Below are positions 1-9,297 of a stretch of DNA of 64,000 nt, one piece after another. The position numbers and the translations under genes were made by a program. Position 1 is the stretch's first letter; the number at the start of each line of letters is the position of its first letter. The notes under the pieces are model-generated. The model worked only from the letters and a program-made list of their open reading frames with translations, made no database searches and was not told the origin of the DNA. Where the stretch lies: the NCBI RefSeq assembly GCF_031085155.1, contig NZ_JAVHUL010000014.1, positions 1 to 64,000 of the forward strand, written 5' to 3'. The DNA is from Mesonia profundi (GTDB lineage Bacteria; Bacteroidota; Bacteroidia; Flavobacteriales; Flavobacteriaceae).

Positions 1-62
1 GAAATGGAACTAAAATTAAAAGGATTTTTTAACAAAGCGGCCTAATAAAATTAGTCACAAAA

Positions 63-93
63 TTACTAGGAAGTCCAAATTTAATTAACTTTG
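63..93 (+). promoter_or_regulatory. Bacteroidota-type promoter for the oxygenase operon
   Basis: A perfect -7 element TAACTTTG (TAnnTTTG) lies at 86-93, 26 nt before the ATG at 120. A weak -33 TTA is 20 nt upstream instead of the consensus TTG. The position is right for transcription of the four closely packed + strand genes that follow. Confidence 0.5.
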
Positions 94-119
94 TTAGATA
101 ACCAGAATCAGATGATACT

Positions 120-1085
120 ATGTCTATGAATAATATTCCGAGTGTAGACCTTTCAGATTTTTTATCTAAAGACTCTAAACGCAAAGAAAAGTTTGTTAAC
201 GAAATTGGTAAAGCTTATGAAGAAATAGGTTTTGTCTCTTTAAAAAACCATTTTCTAAACGATGATCTTGTGGATGAACTTTATAAAGAAGTGAAAGCTT
301 TTTTTGATCTCTCTATAGAGGAAAAGGAAAAGTATGAAATAGAAGGACTTGGCGGACAAAGAGGTTACATCTCCTTCGGAAAAGAACATGCCAAAGGAAA
401 GAAAGAAGGAGATTTAAAAGAGTTTTGGCACTTTGGACAAGAACCTTCAGACGATGCTAATCTAACCGAAAACTATCCAAAAAACATTCATGTGGAAGAG
501 TTAATGGACTTTAACAAAACAGGAATGGAAGCCTATAGAATGATAGAGAAAACCGGTATTTATGTACTCAGGGCGCTTGCTTTATACATTGGGCTAGAAG
601 AACATTATTTTGACCATTGGGCAAGTAATGGAAACAGTATTTTAAGACCTATTCACTACCCTCCTATTACTGAAGAACCTAAAGGGGCGGTAAGAGCTGG
701 GGCTCACGGCGATATTAATTTGATTACTTTATTAATGGGAGCTTCTTCTGGAGGTTTACAAGTGTTAAGAAAAGACGGAGAGTGGATTGATGCCATCCCA
801 GCAGAAGACGAATTGGTGATTAATGTAGGTGACATGCTAGAGAGACTCACCAACAATAAATTAAAATCTACCATACACCGTGTAGCAAATCCGCCAAAAG
901 AACAATGGGGTAAGCCTCGCTATTCTATACCATTTTTTCTACATCCTCGAAGTGAAATGAAATTAAATTGTTTAGAAGAATGTATCGATGAAGAAAACCC
1001 TAAACACTATGAAGATATTACGGCAGGTGAGTTTTTACACCAGCGTTTGGTGGAAATTGGTTTAATTAAAGAAGATAAAGCTTAA
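120..1085 (+). CDS. Isopenicillin N synthase-family 2-oxoglutarate/Fe(II) dioxygenase
   Basis: Soluble 321-residue oxygenase of the 2OG-Fe(II) superfamily (DIOX_N followed by the 2OG-FeII_Oxy jelly roll). The Fe(II) triad is visible as H196-x-D198 and H253, and the 2-oxoglutarate-binding pair as R267-x-S269 (RYSIPFF). The N-terminal third carries the usual DIOX_N helices. The length matches the family. The substrate cannot be told from sequence; these proteins are common as single genes in flavobacteria. It is the first gene of a run in which the next gene follows after 5 nt. I am sure of the family but not of the reaction. Confidence 0.9.
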   Translation: MSMNNIPSVDLSDFLSKDSKRKEKFVNEIGKAYEEIGFVSLKNHFLNDDLVDELYKEVKAFFDLSIEEKEKYEIEGLGGQRGYISFGKEHAKGKKEGDLKEFWHFGQEPSDDANLTENYPKNIHVEELMDFNKTGMEAYRMIEKTGIYVLRALALYIGLEEHYFDHWASNGNSILRPIHYPPITEEPKGAVRAGAHGDINLITLLMGASSGGLQVLRKDGEWIDAIPAEDELVINVGDMLERLTNNKLKSTIHRVANPPKEQWGKPRYSIPFFLHPRSEMKLNCLEECIDEENPKHYEDITAGEFLHQRLVEIGLIKEDKA

Positions 1086-1090
1086 TATTT

Positions 1091-1420
1091 ATGGACTTAA
1101 AAGATCAATTAAAAGACCTGTTTCCCGATCACGAAACCAGTGAGGTTGAAACCAACGAGGAAGAAGACCAAGAAATTTGGTTACAAGATGATCCTCTTAT
1201 ATGTAAGTATGAGAAAAGAAAAGGGAAAGCCAATACCATCATTGAAGGCTATACTGGTGCCGATAGTGATTTTAAAATATTAGCAAAAGAGCTTAAAACT
1301 ACACTTGGCGTTGGAGGATCCTCCAAAAATGAACAAATTATTATTCAGGGCGATTACCGGTCTGAAATCATGGATATTTTAAAAGAAAAAGGCTTTCAAG
1401 TAAAGCGTGTAGGTGGATAA
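1091..1420 (+). CDS. SUI1/eIF1-like translation factor (YciH family)
   Basis: 109-residue protein. Residues 1-30 are acidic and probably disordered; residues about 35-109 form the SUI1 fold, with the typical stretch K-T-T-L-G-V-G-G and the C-terminal beta strand ending KGFQVKRVGG. Bacterial SUI1 proteins resemble archaeal/eukaryotic initiation factor 1 and are thought to bind the small ribosomal subunit. It starts 5 nt after the oxygenase stop and its last codons overlap the GTG start of the next gene by 8 nt, so the two are probably translationally coupled. Confidence 0.9.
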   Translation: MDLKDQLKDLFPDHETSEVETNEEEDQEIWLQDDPLICKYEKRKGKANTIIEGYTGADSDFKILAKELKTTLGVGGSSKNEQIIIQGDYRSEIMDILKEKGFQVKRVGG

Positions 1421-2345
1421 GCGCGAGTGTTTACATATCATCAATGGAGATAGTGCCTTAACATCCTTAGAGAATTTAAACCTTGACGGAAAAATATTCG
1501 TTTGGAGAGAGATGCTTTGTGAAGGTCCTACCCATAAATACGTAAATTCTTCAGCGTTTAAAGAAGCACGTTCAAAATTTTTGTCTGATTATTATGATAT
1601 TCCACCAGAGGAGTACGAAGATAAATTTTTAAACCAGTTTTCTATTTTTGAAGAACAGCAGTTTTCTGAAGTATATCTATGGTTTGAATATGATTTATTT
1701 TGCCACATTAATATGTTGGCTGCCATTCAGTTTTTATCAGAATTAGAAATTGATATTCCTATCTATTTAATTTGCAGCGGAAGAATTAAGGGAGAAAGTA
1801 AATTAAAAGGTTTAGCCGAATTAACTTCGGAAGAATTTAAAACAGCTTATGAAAATCGGGTTCTCCTTAATGAGGATGACATTGAACTTGCGCAATACAT
1901 TTGGACGATTTACAACGAGAAAAATCCTAAGAGAATAGCTCCGCACATTAGCAAAAGTTCAAATTTCGAATACTTGTCTAATTGTTTAAGAGCTCATTTA
2001 GAACGCTTTCCCAATTCAGAAACAGGCTTAAATGCCCTAGAAGGAAACCTCTTACATTTAATAGAAAACAATGAAATTACCAGTATTAACCAATGGTTGG
2101 GCTATAGTTTACAATACCAAGGTTATTATGGATATGGCGATATGCAGATGCAAAAGATTCTAGATAAACTTACTTTTTTCACCACCTTAGAAAATAATAG
2201 ACTCACTCTGAATGAAAAGGGAAAAGCCGTCATAGATCAAAGCGAAAATTTTTATAGAGAGATGAAAGACGACATGCTTTATGGAGCGGCCTATAAATAC
2301 GATTTTCTTTACGATAAAGAATCTCACACGCTTTTAAAATTATAA
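1413..2345 (+). CDS. DUF1835 domain-containing protein
   Basis: 310-residue soluble protein matching DUF1835: the N-terminal signature LHIINGDSA, followed by GKIFVWREMLCEGP, is typical of this family. Its biochemical role is not established. The start is GTG at 1413, inside the last codons of the SUI1 gene; the first in-frame ATG lies well inside the conserved domain, so GTG is the credible start. The next gene begins 3 nt after the stop. Confidence 0.85.
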   Translation: MDKRECLHIINGDSALTSLENLNLDGKIFVWREMLCEGPTHKYVNSSAFKEARSKFLSDYYDIPPEEYEDKFLNQFSIFEEQQFSEVYLWFEYDLFCHINMLAAIQFLSELEIDIPIYLICSGRIKGESKLKGLAELTSEEFKTAYENRVLLNEDDIELAQYIWTIYNEKNPKRIAPHISKSSNFEYLSNCLRAHLERFPNSETGLNALEGNLLHLIENNEITSINQWLGYSLQYQGYYGYGDMQMQKILDKLTFFTTLENNRLTLNEKGKAVIDQSENFYREMKDDMLYGAAYKYDFLYDKESHTLLKL

Positions 2346-2348
2346 TAC

Positions 2349-3221
2349 ATGATTAAAGAATCAGAACTTATTTTAAATGCAGATGGTAGCGTTTACCACT
2401 TGAATTTAAAGCCAGAAAATATATCACACCTTATCATCACTGTTGGTGATCCAGATCGTATTGATAGCATTACCAAACATTTTGATTCGGTTGAATTTAA
2501 AACACAAAAAAGAGAGTTTCAAACCCAAACGGGAACCTACAAAAACAAAAGAATTACCGTGGTTTCTACGGGAATAGGAACCGATAATATTGATATTGTT
2601 TTTAATGAGCTTGACGCTTTAGCTAATATCGATCTAAAAAATAGGGAAGTAAAAGAAGAACACCAGCAGCTTACATTTGTAAGAATTGGGACTTCTGGAT
2701 CTATACAGAAAGAGATTCCCGTAGATGCGTTTTTAGCTTCAGAAAAAGCGATTGGATTTGACGGACTCCTCTACTATTACCAAAGTGATGCTTTCTTAGA
2801 AAAAGAATTTGCAGAAAATCTTCATCAGCATTTAAGCTTACATCCGCATAAAGCAAAACCTTATGTAGTGAGTGCCGATCCAACACTTTTAGATCATTTT
2901 TCTCAAGATGACCGCGTTTTTAAAGGAGTTACAGGAACCAATGTAGGTTTTTATGCGCCGCAAGGACGTGTATTGAGAGCCGCTTTACAAGATCCTAATT
3001 TTATAGACCAATTGACGACTTTTACATACAAGGACTATAAAATCACCAATCTAGAGATGGAAACCAGCGGTATTTACGGTTTATCAAAACTTTTAGGACA
3101 TAGAGCACTTTCTATGAATGCGATTATCGCCAATAGAGAAACTGGTGATTTTAGTCAGGATTCCTTGAAAGCTGTAGAGCAACTCATTCTTTATACGCTC
3201 GATAAAATTACCTCTTTATAA
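2349..3221 (+). CDS. Nucleoside phosphorylase (PNP/UDP family)
   Basis: 290-residue member of the PNP_UDP_1 family, closest in look to uridine phosphorylase-like proteins of Bacteroidota. The phosphate-binding start of the domain is seen as GDPDRI near residue 33, and the substrate-loop motif as NLEMETSGIYGL near residue 238, where the conserved Glu-Met-Glu binds ribose. It would cleave a nucleoside with phosphate to free base and ribose-1-phosphate in the cytosol; whether uridine or a purine is preferred cannot be read here. It is the last gene of the 120-3221 run; a 70-nt gap follows. Confidence 0.85.
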   Translation: MIKESELILNADGSVYHLNLKPENISHLIITVGDPDRIDSITKHFDSVEFKTQKREFQTQTGTYKNKRITVVSTGIGTDNIDIVFNELDALANIDLKNREVKEEHQQLTFVRIGTSGSIQKEIPVDAFLASEKAIGFDGLLYYYQSDAFLEKEFAENLHQHLSLHPHKAKPYVVSADPTLLDHFSQDDRVFKGVTGTNVGFYAPQGRVLRAALQDPNFIDQLTTFTYKDYKITNLEMETSGIYGLSKLLGHRALSMNAIIANRETGDFSQDSLKAVEQLILYTLDKITSL

Positions 3222-3291
3222 GACTTTTATTTAACAGAACTTTAGCCGACCAAGCTGCTCGTAATTTGTAGTTTTAACAAAATTATACTTC

Positions 3292-5343
3292 ATGCTAGAT
3301 CCAGAATTTAATCACTTAAAACACAGAGACCTTGATTGGTTAAATTTTAATAAACGTGTTTTACAAGAAGCGGATGATAGCGACAATCCAGTATATGAAA
3401 GGTTGAAATTCTTGGCTATTTTCTCTTCCAATCTAGATGAATATTTTAGAGTAAGAGTCTCGCAGCTTAGGCAGATTAAGAGAATTAAGAAGAGTCTTCG
3501 TAAAAAATTAGCCTTAAGACCTTCTAAGAAAGTTAAAGAAATTCTTCGAGAAGTTTCTCTGCAACAGCAAGAGTTTGGGGCTATCTTTCATGATCAGATT
3601 ATTCCTGAATTAGCTAAAAACAACATTCACCTCATTAATGATGAGGATTTTACCAAGAAACAACAAAAAGAAGTAGATGAATTCTACCATGAAAATATTG
3701 AAAGCTACCTAGAGCCACAAATTGTGGACTTTGAAAAAGAGAAACGTATTTTTATAGAAAACAATACCATCTATTACTTTGTTACTTTTAAAGGAAGCAA
3801 AAAAGTGGCCTTTGTCAATATTCCTTTAAATGACCACGGGCGCTTTTATACTTTTAAGGAGACAGGAGATTTCTACATTACGTTTATCGATGACATTATT
3901 CGCTATAAAATGCCTTCTGTTTTTTCTAAGGAAGAGATTACAGGCATTTATGAAATAAAAATGTCTAGAGATGCAGAACTGTATATCGATGATCAATACG
4001 ACGGAGTTTTAGCCGAAAAAATCTACGATTCGCTTGCGCAAAGAACCGACGGCCAGCCTACTCGTCTACTCTACGATGCAGATATGCCCAAAGACTTTCA
4101 GAAGAAATTGAGAAAGCATTTAGGCTTAGGAAAAATAGACATGATGCCTGGAGGAAGGTATCATAATTTTAGTGACTTTTTTAGTTTTCCAAATCCGGGC
4201 CATAATAAAGATCTAGTTTATGAAGCTTTAAAGCCTATTCCACATAGAGAATTAGAAAATTCTGATAACTATTTTGATTCCATTAGAGGGAAAGACATGC
4301 TGGTGCATTTTCCTTATATGTCATTTTCATACGTAGAAAAATTTATTAAAAAAGCAGCGAATGACCCTGATGTTTCCGCTATTAAAATATCTTTTTATCG
4401 CGTAGCAGATGAGTCAAATTTGACCACTTCCCTACTAAAAGCTTTAAAAAACGGAAAAGAAGTCACTGTTTTTATTGAAGCCAAAGCGCGCTTTGATGAA
4501 GAAAATAATATCACTTGGGGCAGAAAATTTGAAGAGAAAGGAGCAAAAGTGATTTATAGCTATCCTAAGATTAAAGTTCACTCTAAAGTATTTTTTGTAG
4601 AGCGTACAGAGAACGGAGAAAAACTTAGGTATGCATATATAGGAACAGGGAATTTTAACAGTGAAACCAGTAAGATTTACTGCGATCACGGGTTATTTAC
4701 CGCCAGCAAAAAAATCACTAAAGAGCTAGAACGTGTTTTTAAAGTCTTAGAAGGTGATCTTATTATTCCAAGAGCAAAAAACTTATTAATTTCCCCTTTC
4801 AATACCAGAAGAGATTTCACCAAACTAATTTTGCAAGAAATAGATTATGCAAAAGAAGGTTTAGAGGCTAAGATCACGGCCAAAATGAATAGTCTCGAAG
4901 ATCCTGAAATCATCAATCTCTTATATAAAGCGAGTCAAAGCGGTGTAAAAGTAAGGTTGATTATTAGAGGATTTACGTGTTTAACTGCTGGAATGCCAAA
5001 GATTAGCGAGAATATTTATATTACCAGTATTATCGATCGTTTTTTAGAACACGGGCGTATTTACCTCTTTCATAATAAAGGAGAGGAAAAAATGTATTTT
5101 GGGAGCGCAGATTGGATGACCCGGAATTTAGACCGACGAATTGAAGTTTTAGCACCCGTGATGCAAGAACATGTTTTTAATGAATTAAAAGATATTCTTG
5201 AAATACAATTAAACGATAATCAAAAAGCAAGAATACAAGATGCTTCCGAAGAAAATAAGTATGTAAAGCCTAAAGCGGGAGAAGAAAAGATTAGATCTCA
5301 GTATAAAATTTATGAATATTTAAAAGAAAAACATACCGCATGA
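3292..5343 (+). CDS. ppk1: Polyphosphate kinase 1
   Basis: 683-residue PPK1, which transfers the ATP gamma phosphate onto inorganic polyphosphate chains. The N-terminal signature with FLAIFSSNLDEYFRVRV is present. The two PLD-like catalytic domains follow, with the autophosphorylated histidine at H430 in KVHSKVFF and the second conserved histidine at H594 in YLFHNKGEEKMYFGSADW. Length is normal for the family. The stop overlaps the next ATG (ATGA), so the downstream binding-protein gene is translationally coupled to it. Confidence 0.95.
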   Translation: MLDPEFNHLKHRDLDWLNFNKRVLQEADDSDNPVYERLKFLAIFSSNLDEYFRVRVSQLRQIKRIKKSLRKKLALRPSKKVKEILREVSLQQQEFGAIFHDQIIPELAKNNIHLINDEDFTKKQQKEVDEFYHENIESYLEPQIVDFEKEKRIFIENNTIYYFVTFKGSKKVAFVNIPLNDHGRFYTFKETGDFYITFIDDIIRYKMPSVFSKEEITGIYEIKMSRDAELYIDDQYDGVLAEKIYDSLAQRTDGQPTRLLYDADMPKDFQKKLRKHLGLGKIDMMPGGRYHNFSDFFSFPNPGHNKDLVYEALKPIPHRELENSDNYFDSIRGKDMLVHFPYMSFSYVEKFIKKAANDPDVSAIKISFYRVADESNLTTSLLKALKNGKEVTVFIEAKARFDEENNITWGRKFEEKGAKVIYSYPKIKVHSKVFFVERTENGEKLRYAYIGTGNFNSETSKIYCDHGLFTASKKITKELERVFKVLEGDLIIPRAKNLLISPFNTRRDFTKLILQEIDYAKEGLEAKITAKMNSLEDPEIINLLYKASQSGVKVRLIIRGFTCLTAGMPKISENIYITSIIDRFLEHGRIYLFHNKGEEKMYFGSADWMTRNLDRRIEVLAPVMQEHVFNELKDILEIQLNDNQKARIQDASEENKYVKPKAGEEKIRSQYKIYEYLKEKHTA

Positions 5344-6194
5344 AATCAATAAAAGTTGGTGGAGTACCAGAACATTTTAATTATCCCTGGCACATTTGTA
5401 TGAGAAAAGGTCTATTTAAACACCAAGGTTTAGATGTCACTTGGAAAGACTTTGACGGAGGCACGGGAGAATTGAGCAGAGCCTTACACGATAAAGACAT
5501 TGACGTAGCCTTAGTCTTAACAGAAGGTATTATCAAAGAAATTGAAGATGGAGCTCCGTTTAAAATATTGCAAGAATACATCGCGTCCCCTCTTATTTGG
5601 GGGATTCACGTGGCGGCAAATTCGAGCTATCAGCATATGAACGATTTAGAGAAAACCACTTCTGCCATTAGCAGGTATGGATCTGGTTCTCATCTCATGA
5701 CCTATGTCAATGCTAAAAATCAGCAATGGGATCCTAAAAATTTAAAGTTTGAAGTGGTGAAAAATCTAGAGGGTGCTGTAGAAGCTCTACCAAAAGATGA
5801 TGCCCAATATTTTATGTGGGAACATTTTACCACCAAACCTTTAGTAGATCAGGGTACGTTTAGAAGAATTGCAGATTGCCCAACCCCTTGGCCTTGTTTT
5901 GTGATTGTAAGTACTGATGAATTTATAGCCAATCATGCAGCAGAATTAAAAGAAATGCTACAAGTGATCAATAGCGTTTCTAAAGATTTTAAAGAGATTC
6001 CTAGGATTAGTCGTCTTCTTGCAGAAAGATACCAACAAAATGAAGAAGATATTTTAAAATGGTTAGACTTAACGGAATGGAGTCAAAAGCAAATCAGTTC
6101 AAAAGAAGTTCTAACGGTTCAAAACCAATTGCAGGACTTGAGTTTAATCACGCAAAAATCTGATTTTGAAGATATTTGTCAATCCTTAATTTAA
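5340..6194 (+). CDS. Periplasmic-binding-protein-like protein without signal peptide
   Basis: 284-residue type II periplasmic binding protein fold, related to NMT1/THI5-like and ABC-transporter substrate-binding proteins. The start (KSIKVGGVPEHFNYPWHICM) has no hydrophobic signal peptide or lipobox, and no permease or ATPase gene is nearby, so it probably acts in the cytosol. It resembles the PBP-like subclass that also occurs in fungi (the Candida Ca3427 type); that assignment is from memory of the family. The ligand is unknown. It is coupled to ppk1 by a 4-nt overlap. Confidence 0.75.
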   Translation: MKSIKVGGVPEHFNYPWHICMRKGLFKHQGLDVTWKDFDGGTGELSRALHDKDIDVALVLTEGIIKEIEDGAPFKILQEYIASPLIWGIHVAANSSYQHMNDLEKTTSAISRYGSGSHLMTYVNAKNQQWDPKNLKFEVVKNLEGAVEALPKDDAQYFMWEHFTTKPLVDQGTFRRIADCPTPWPCFVIVSTDEFIANHAAELKEMLQVINSVSKDFKEIPRISRLLAERYQQNEEDILKWLDLTEWSQKQISSKEVLTVQNQLQDLSLITQKSDFEDICQSLI

Positions 6195-6288
6195 ATAAAA
6201 CGCCGTTAAACCTATTTTTTTACTGAAAATAATAAAATAAACGCAACCTTTGCAACCTTTTTACATCTACAGAATAAAGGACGTAATT

Positions 6289-6402
6289 ATGTTTGTATTT
6301 TTAATTGTTTTATTGAGTCTTCTTATTATCAATTTGGCCTTGTTTTTATTCAGTAGAAATAAAACCGAAACGGTGAATACCGATGACTACAAAGTGGAGT
6401 AA
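6289..6402 (+). CDS. Small single-pass membrane peptide (37 aa)
   Basis: A short open frame starts with ATG at 6289, with AAGGA about 7 nt upstream as a plausible ribosome-binding site. It encodes 37 residues: an uninterrupted hydrophobic helix of about 20 residues (starting FVFLIVLLSLLIINLALFLF) followed by a short polar tail (SRNKTETVNTDDYKVE). The stop directly abuts the stop of the convergent ung gene with no spacer. A near-match to the -7 element (AACCTTTG) lies upstream. The family is not recognised. The clean TM-plus-tail design, the RBS and the lack of another explanation for the gap support a real gene. Confidence 0.55.
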   Translation: MFVFLIVLLSLLIINLALFLFSRNKTETVNTDDYKVE

Positions 6403-7068
6403 TCACCAGGTTACGGGTGCCTTTCCTAGTTTTTTTAAGATGGCATTGGTTTTACTAAAGTGTTTATTTCCGAACCAATATCCTCTATTTGCACTCAATG
6501 GCGAAGGATGTCCCGAAGTTAAAACATCATGTTTGGACGTGTCAATCAATTTTATTTTCTTTTTAGCGAATCCTCCCCATAGTAAAAAAACAACATGCTC
6601 TTTGTTTTCTGAAATCGTCGAAATAACTTGATCTGTAAATTTCTCCCATCCTTGTTTTTGATGACTTCCCGCTTCGTGTGCTTTTACCGTTAATGTTGCA
6701 TTTAGCAACAATACGCCCTGATTGGCCCAACGTTCTAGATTTCCAGTGTTAGGAAAAGGGAGTTTTAAATCTTGTTCTATTTCTTTAAAAATATTAATTA
6801 AAGAAGGGGGCATCTTTATATTATCCTGTACCGAAAAGCACAACCCATTGGCCTGCCCGGCACCGTGATAAGGATCTTGTCCCAAAATTACTACTTTTAA
6901 ATCCTTAAAATCACAATACTCGAAAGCCGCAAAAATAGCATCTGCTTTAGGGTAGCACGTATCATTTTTATAGGCTGTTTTCACAAAAGAAACCAAGTTT
7001 TTAAAATAAACTTTATCAAATTCATCATTTAATTGATTTTTCCAAGCCTTAGGAATATTTACCTTCAT
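6403..7068 (-). CDS. ung: Uracil-DNA glycosylase (family 1)
   Basis: Removes uracil from DNA to start base-excision repair. Counting from the ATG at 7068, the water-activating motif GQDPYHG holds D65 and H68, and the minor-groove loop GHPSPLSANRG holds H187. The 221-residue length fits flavobacterial UNG. An in-frame ATG at 7092 would add eight residues, but homologues begin at the MKV start, so 7068 is preferred. That choice also leaves a 45-nt divergent region for the mutS2 promoter. It converges with the 37-residue peptide gene with no spacer. Confidence 0.93.
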   Translation of the reverse strand: MKVNIPKAWKNQLNDEFDKVYFKNLVSFVKTAYKNDTCYPKADAIFAAFEYCDFKDLKVVILGQDPYHGAGQANGLCFSVQDNIKMPPSLINIFKEIEQDLKLPFPNTGNLERWANQGVLLLNATLTVKAHEAGSHQKQGWEKFTDQVISTISENKEHVVFLLWGGFAKKKIKLIDTSKHDVLTSGHPSPLSANRGYWFGNKHFSKTNAILKKLGKAPVTW

Positions 7069-7079
7069 AAAATTATCGT

Positions 7080-7087
7080 TAAATTTG
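7080..7087 (+). promoter_or_regulatory. Candidate -7 element for mutS2
   Basis: TAAATTTG matches TAnnTTTG and sits 27 nt before the mutS2 ATG, in the short divergent region with ung. No clear TTG at -33 is present, so support is positional. Confidence 0.4.
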
Positions 7088-7113
7088 CCCAACTACGAAA
7101 GTAGAAAATTGCT

Positions 7114-9297
7114 ATGATAAAAATTACAGAAAAGACCCTAAAAGATTTAGAATTTACAACCGTTTGTAGTCAAGTGGAAGAATATTGCCTCACCTATATA
7201 GGCAAAGAAAAAGCGCTGCACTTAACCCCTTTTTCTTCCAAAGAGGAAGTTATTTTTTCCTTACATCAAACGCAAGAATACCTTTCCTCTGACTTACAAG
7301 AGGCTAAAATCCCTAACCACGGCTTTGATCCTATTGCTAATGAAATCAAATTCTTAGCCATAGAGAACACCACTTTAGAGCTTCTGGGGTTTCGGCGCAT
7401 TTCTTCTATTTCACAGACAACCAATTCTCATATTTTATTTTTTAAGAAGTATAAAGAGATCTATCCTACCTTATTTAAAACTACGCAAGAGGTAGAATTC
7501 ACCAAGGAGATTGTTGAAAATATAGAGTTAGTAATCGATAAGTTTGGAGAAATTAAAGACAATGCCTCTCCCCTTTTACAAAGTGTCCGCCGGTCCATCA
7601 ATAGCGTGCGTTCACAGATCAACTCTAGTTTTGTAAGCGATTTATCTAAATATCAAGGCTACGGTTACTTAGACGAAATCAAAGAATCTGTCGTAGATAA
7701 CATACGGGTTTTGGCGGTTAATGCGATGTATCGGAAGAAAGTAAAAGGTTCTATTCTAGGAACTTCAAAAACCGGAAGCATTATTTATATGCAGCCCGAA
7801 AAAACACTAAAATATGCGCGAGAACTCAACAACCTAGAATATGAAGAGAAAGAGGAAGTCAATCGTATTTTAAAACAACTCACCGAAATCATTAGACCTT
7901 ACCGCGAATTGTTGATCGATTATCAAAATCTTTTGAGTGATATCGATCTTATTTCCGCTAAGACAAAATATGGGAAGTCTATGAATGCGGTGTTGCCAAA
8001 ACTCAGCGATGATAAAGAACTAGACCTTAGAGATGCTTATCATCCGGTTTTATATTTAAATAATAAAAAGAAAAATCAGAAAACCTATCCGCAAAGCATT
8101 AAGCTGGCCAAAGACAATCGCATTATTGTCATTTCTGGTCCTAATGCAGGAGGGAAAAGTATTACCTTAAAAACTGTTGGATTATTGCAAGTGATGTTGC
8201 AGGCAGGTTTATTGATTCCTGTTCATGAATACTCAAGAGTTTGTTTTTTCAACAAGATTCTAACCGATATTGGCGACAATCAAAGTATTGAAAATCATTT
8301 AAGTACTTACTCCTATCGATTAAAAAATATGAAGCATTTCTTAAGGAAATGCGATGATAAAACCCTTTTCTTAATCGATGAGTTTGGTACCGGTAGTGAT
8401 CCAGAATTAGGTGGCGCTTTGGCGGAAACCTTTCTCGAAGTATTCTACGAAAAAGAATCTTTCGGAATTATCACCACTCACTACGCTAACCTAAAAAAGA
8501 TGGCGCAGGAAACGGAAGCCATTAGCAATGCCAATATGTTGTTTGATTCTCAGACTTTAGAACCTTTATTTAAGTTGCATCTAGGGGAAGCTGGTAGCTC
8601 TTTTACCTTTGAGGTCGCTCAAAAAAATGGAATTCCTTACAGTTTAATCAATCGCTCTAAAAAGAAAGTAGAGCGAGGAAAAATAAGGTTCGATAAAAGT
8701 ATTGCCAAGTTACAGCAAGAACGTTCTAAACTGGCTAAGACCACTTCCAGCTTAAAAGAAAAGGAGCTCAAAGCTTCTGAAGAACAACAAAAGCTAGACG
8801 AGATCAATTCTAGGGTTCAACAAAAGTTGGAAGGCTTTCAAGAATTGTACGATGCCAATCAGAAGCACATTTACCTTGGACAAAAGTTAGATGATTTAGC
8901 CGATAAATTTTTCAGAAATAATAAAAAGAAAGATCTTATTGCAGAGTTCTTAAAGCTTGTCACCATAGAGAATTCCAAGAAAAAGAAAGAAAGCATCAAG
9001 AAAGCTCAAGAAAAGAAGAAGAAAGACGAAGCCATTCAAAAGGAGGCTGTAAATAAGATTAAAGTCATCCGACAAAAGAAGAAAGAGGAAAAGGTAAAGC
9101 AAGACATCGTTGAGAAAGAAGCAGCCGAAAAGAAAATAGTATCTTTTAAAATCGATGATCGCGTGCGTCTAGAAGGAAGTCGGTCTGTGGGTACGATTGA
9201 TAAAATTGAAAAAGGCAAAGCCATTATAAATTATGGTATGTTTACATCATCGGTACCACTAGAACAAGTGGAATTGGTGCAAAGAGCTAAAAAATAA
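7114..9297 (+). CDS. mutS2: MutS2-type ATPase lacking the Smr domain
   Basis: 727-residue MutS family ATPase of the MutS2 branch. It has an N-terminal core/lever region, the Walker A motif SGPNAGGKS at about residue 341 and Walker B FLIDEFGTGSD at about 419. A very charged Lys/Glu coiled coil follows (about 520-660), then a small beta-rich C-terminal domain. MutS2 proteins act in recombination suppression or on collided ribosomes. The C-terminal Smr endonuclease domain of the Bacillus/Helicobacter type is absent, which I believe is usual in flavobacteria. The stop overlaps the next start (TAATG). Confidence 0.88.
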   Translation: MIKITEKTLKDLEFTTVCSQVEEYCLTYIGKEKALHLTPFSSKEEVIFSLHQTQEYLSSDLQEAKIPNHGFDPIANEIKFLAIENTTLELLGFRRISSISQTTNSHILFFKKYKEIYPTLFKTTQEVEFTKEIVENIELVIDKFGEIKDNASPLLQSVRRSINSVRSQINSSFVSDLSKYQGYGYLDEIKESVVDNIRVLAVNAMYRKKVKGSILGTSKTGSIIYMQPEKTLKYARELNNLEYEEKEEVNRILKQLTEIIRPYRELLIDYQNLLSDIDLISAKTKYGKSMNAVLPKLSDDKELDLRDAYHPVLYLNNKKKNQKTYPQSIKLAKDNRIIVISGPNAGGKSITLKTVGLLQVMLQAGLLIPVHEYSRVCFFNKILTDIGDNQSIENHLSTYSYRLKNMKHFLRKCDDKTLFLIDEFGTGSDPELGGALAETFLEVFYEKESFGIITTHYANLKKMAQETEAISNANMLFDSQTLEPLFKLHLGEAGSSFTFEVAQKNGIPYSLINRSKKKVERGKIRFDKSIAKLQQERSKLAKTTSSLKEKELKASEEQQKLDEINSRVQQKLEGFQELYDANQKHIYLGQKLDDLADKFFRNNKKKDLIAEFLKLVTIENSKKKKESIKKAQEKKKKDEAIQKEAVNKIKVIRQKKKEEKVKQDIVEKEAAEKKIVSFKIDDRVRLEGSRSVGTIDKIEKGKAIINYGMFTSSVPLEQVELVQRAKK

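Noticed and set aside
6383-6631. 82-residue + strand ORF starting just before ung
   Set aside because: It lies on the opposite strand of ung, whose catalytic motifs are certain, and has no family features or ribosome-binding site.
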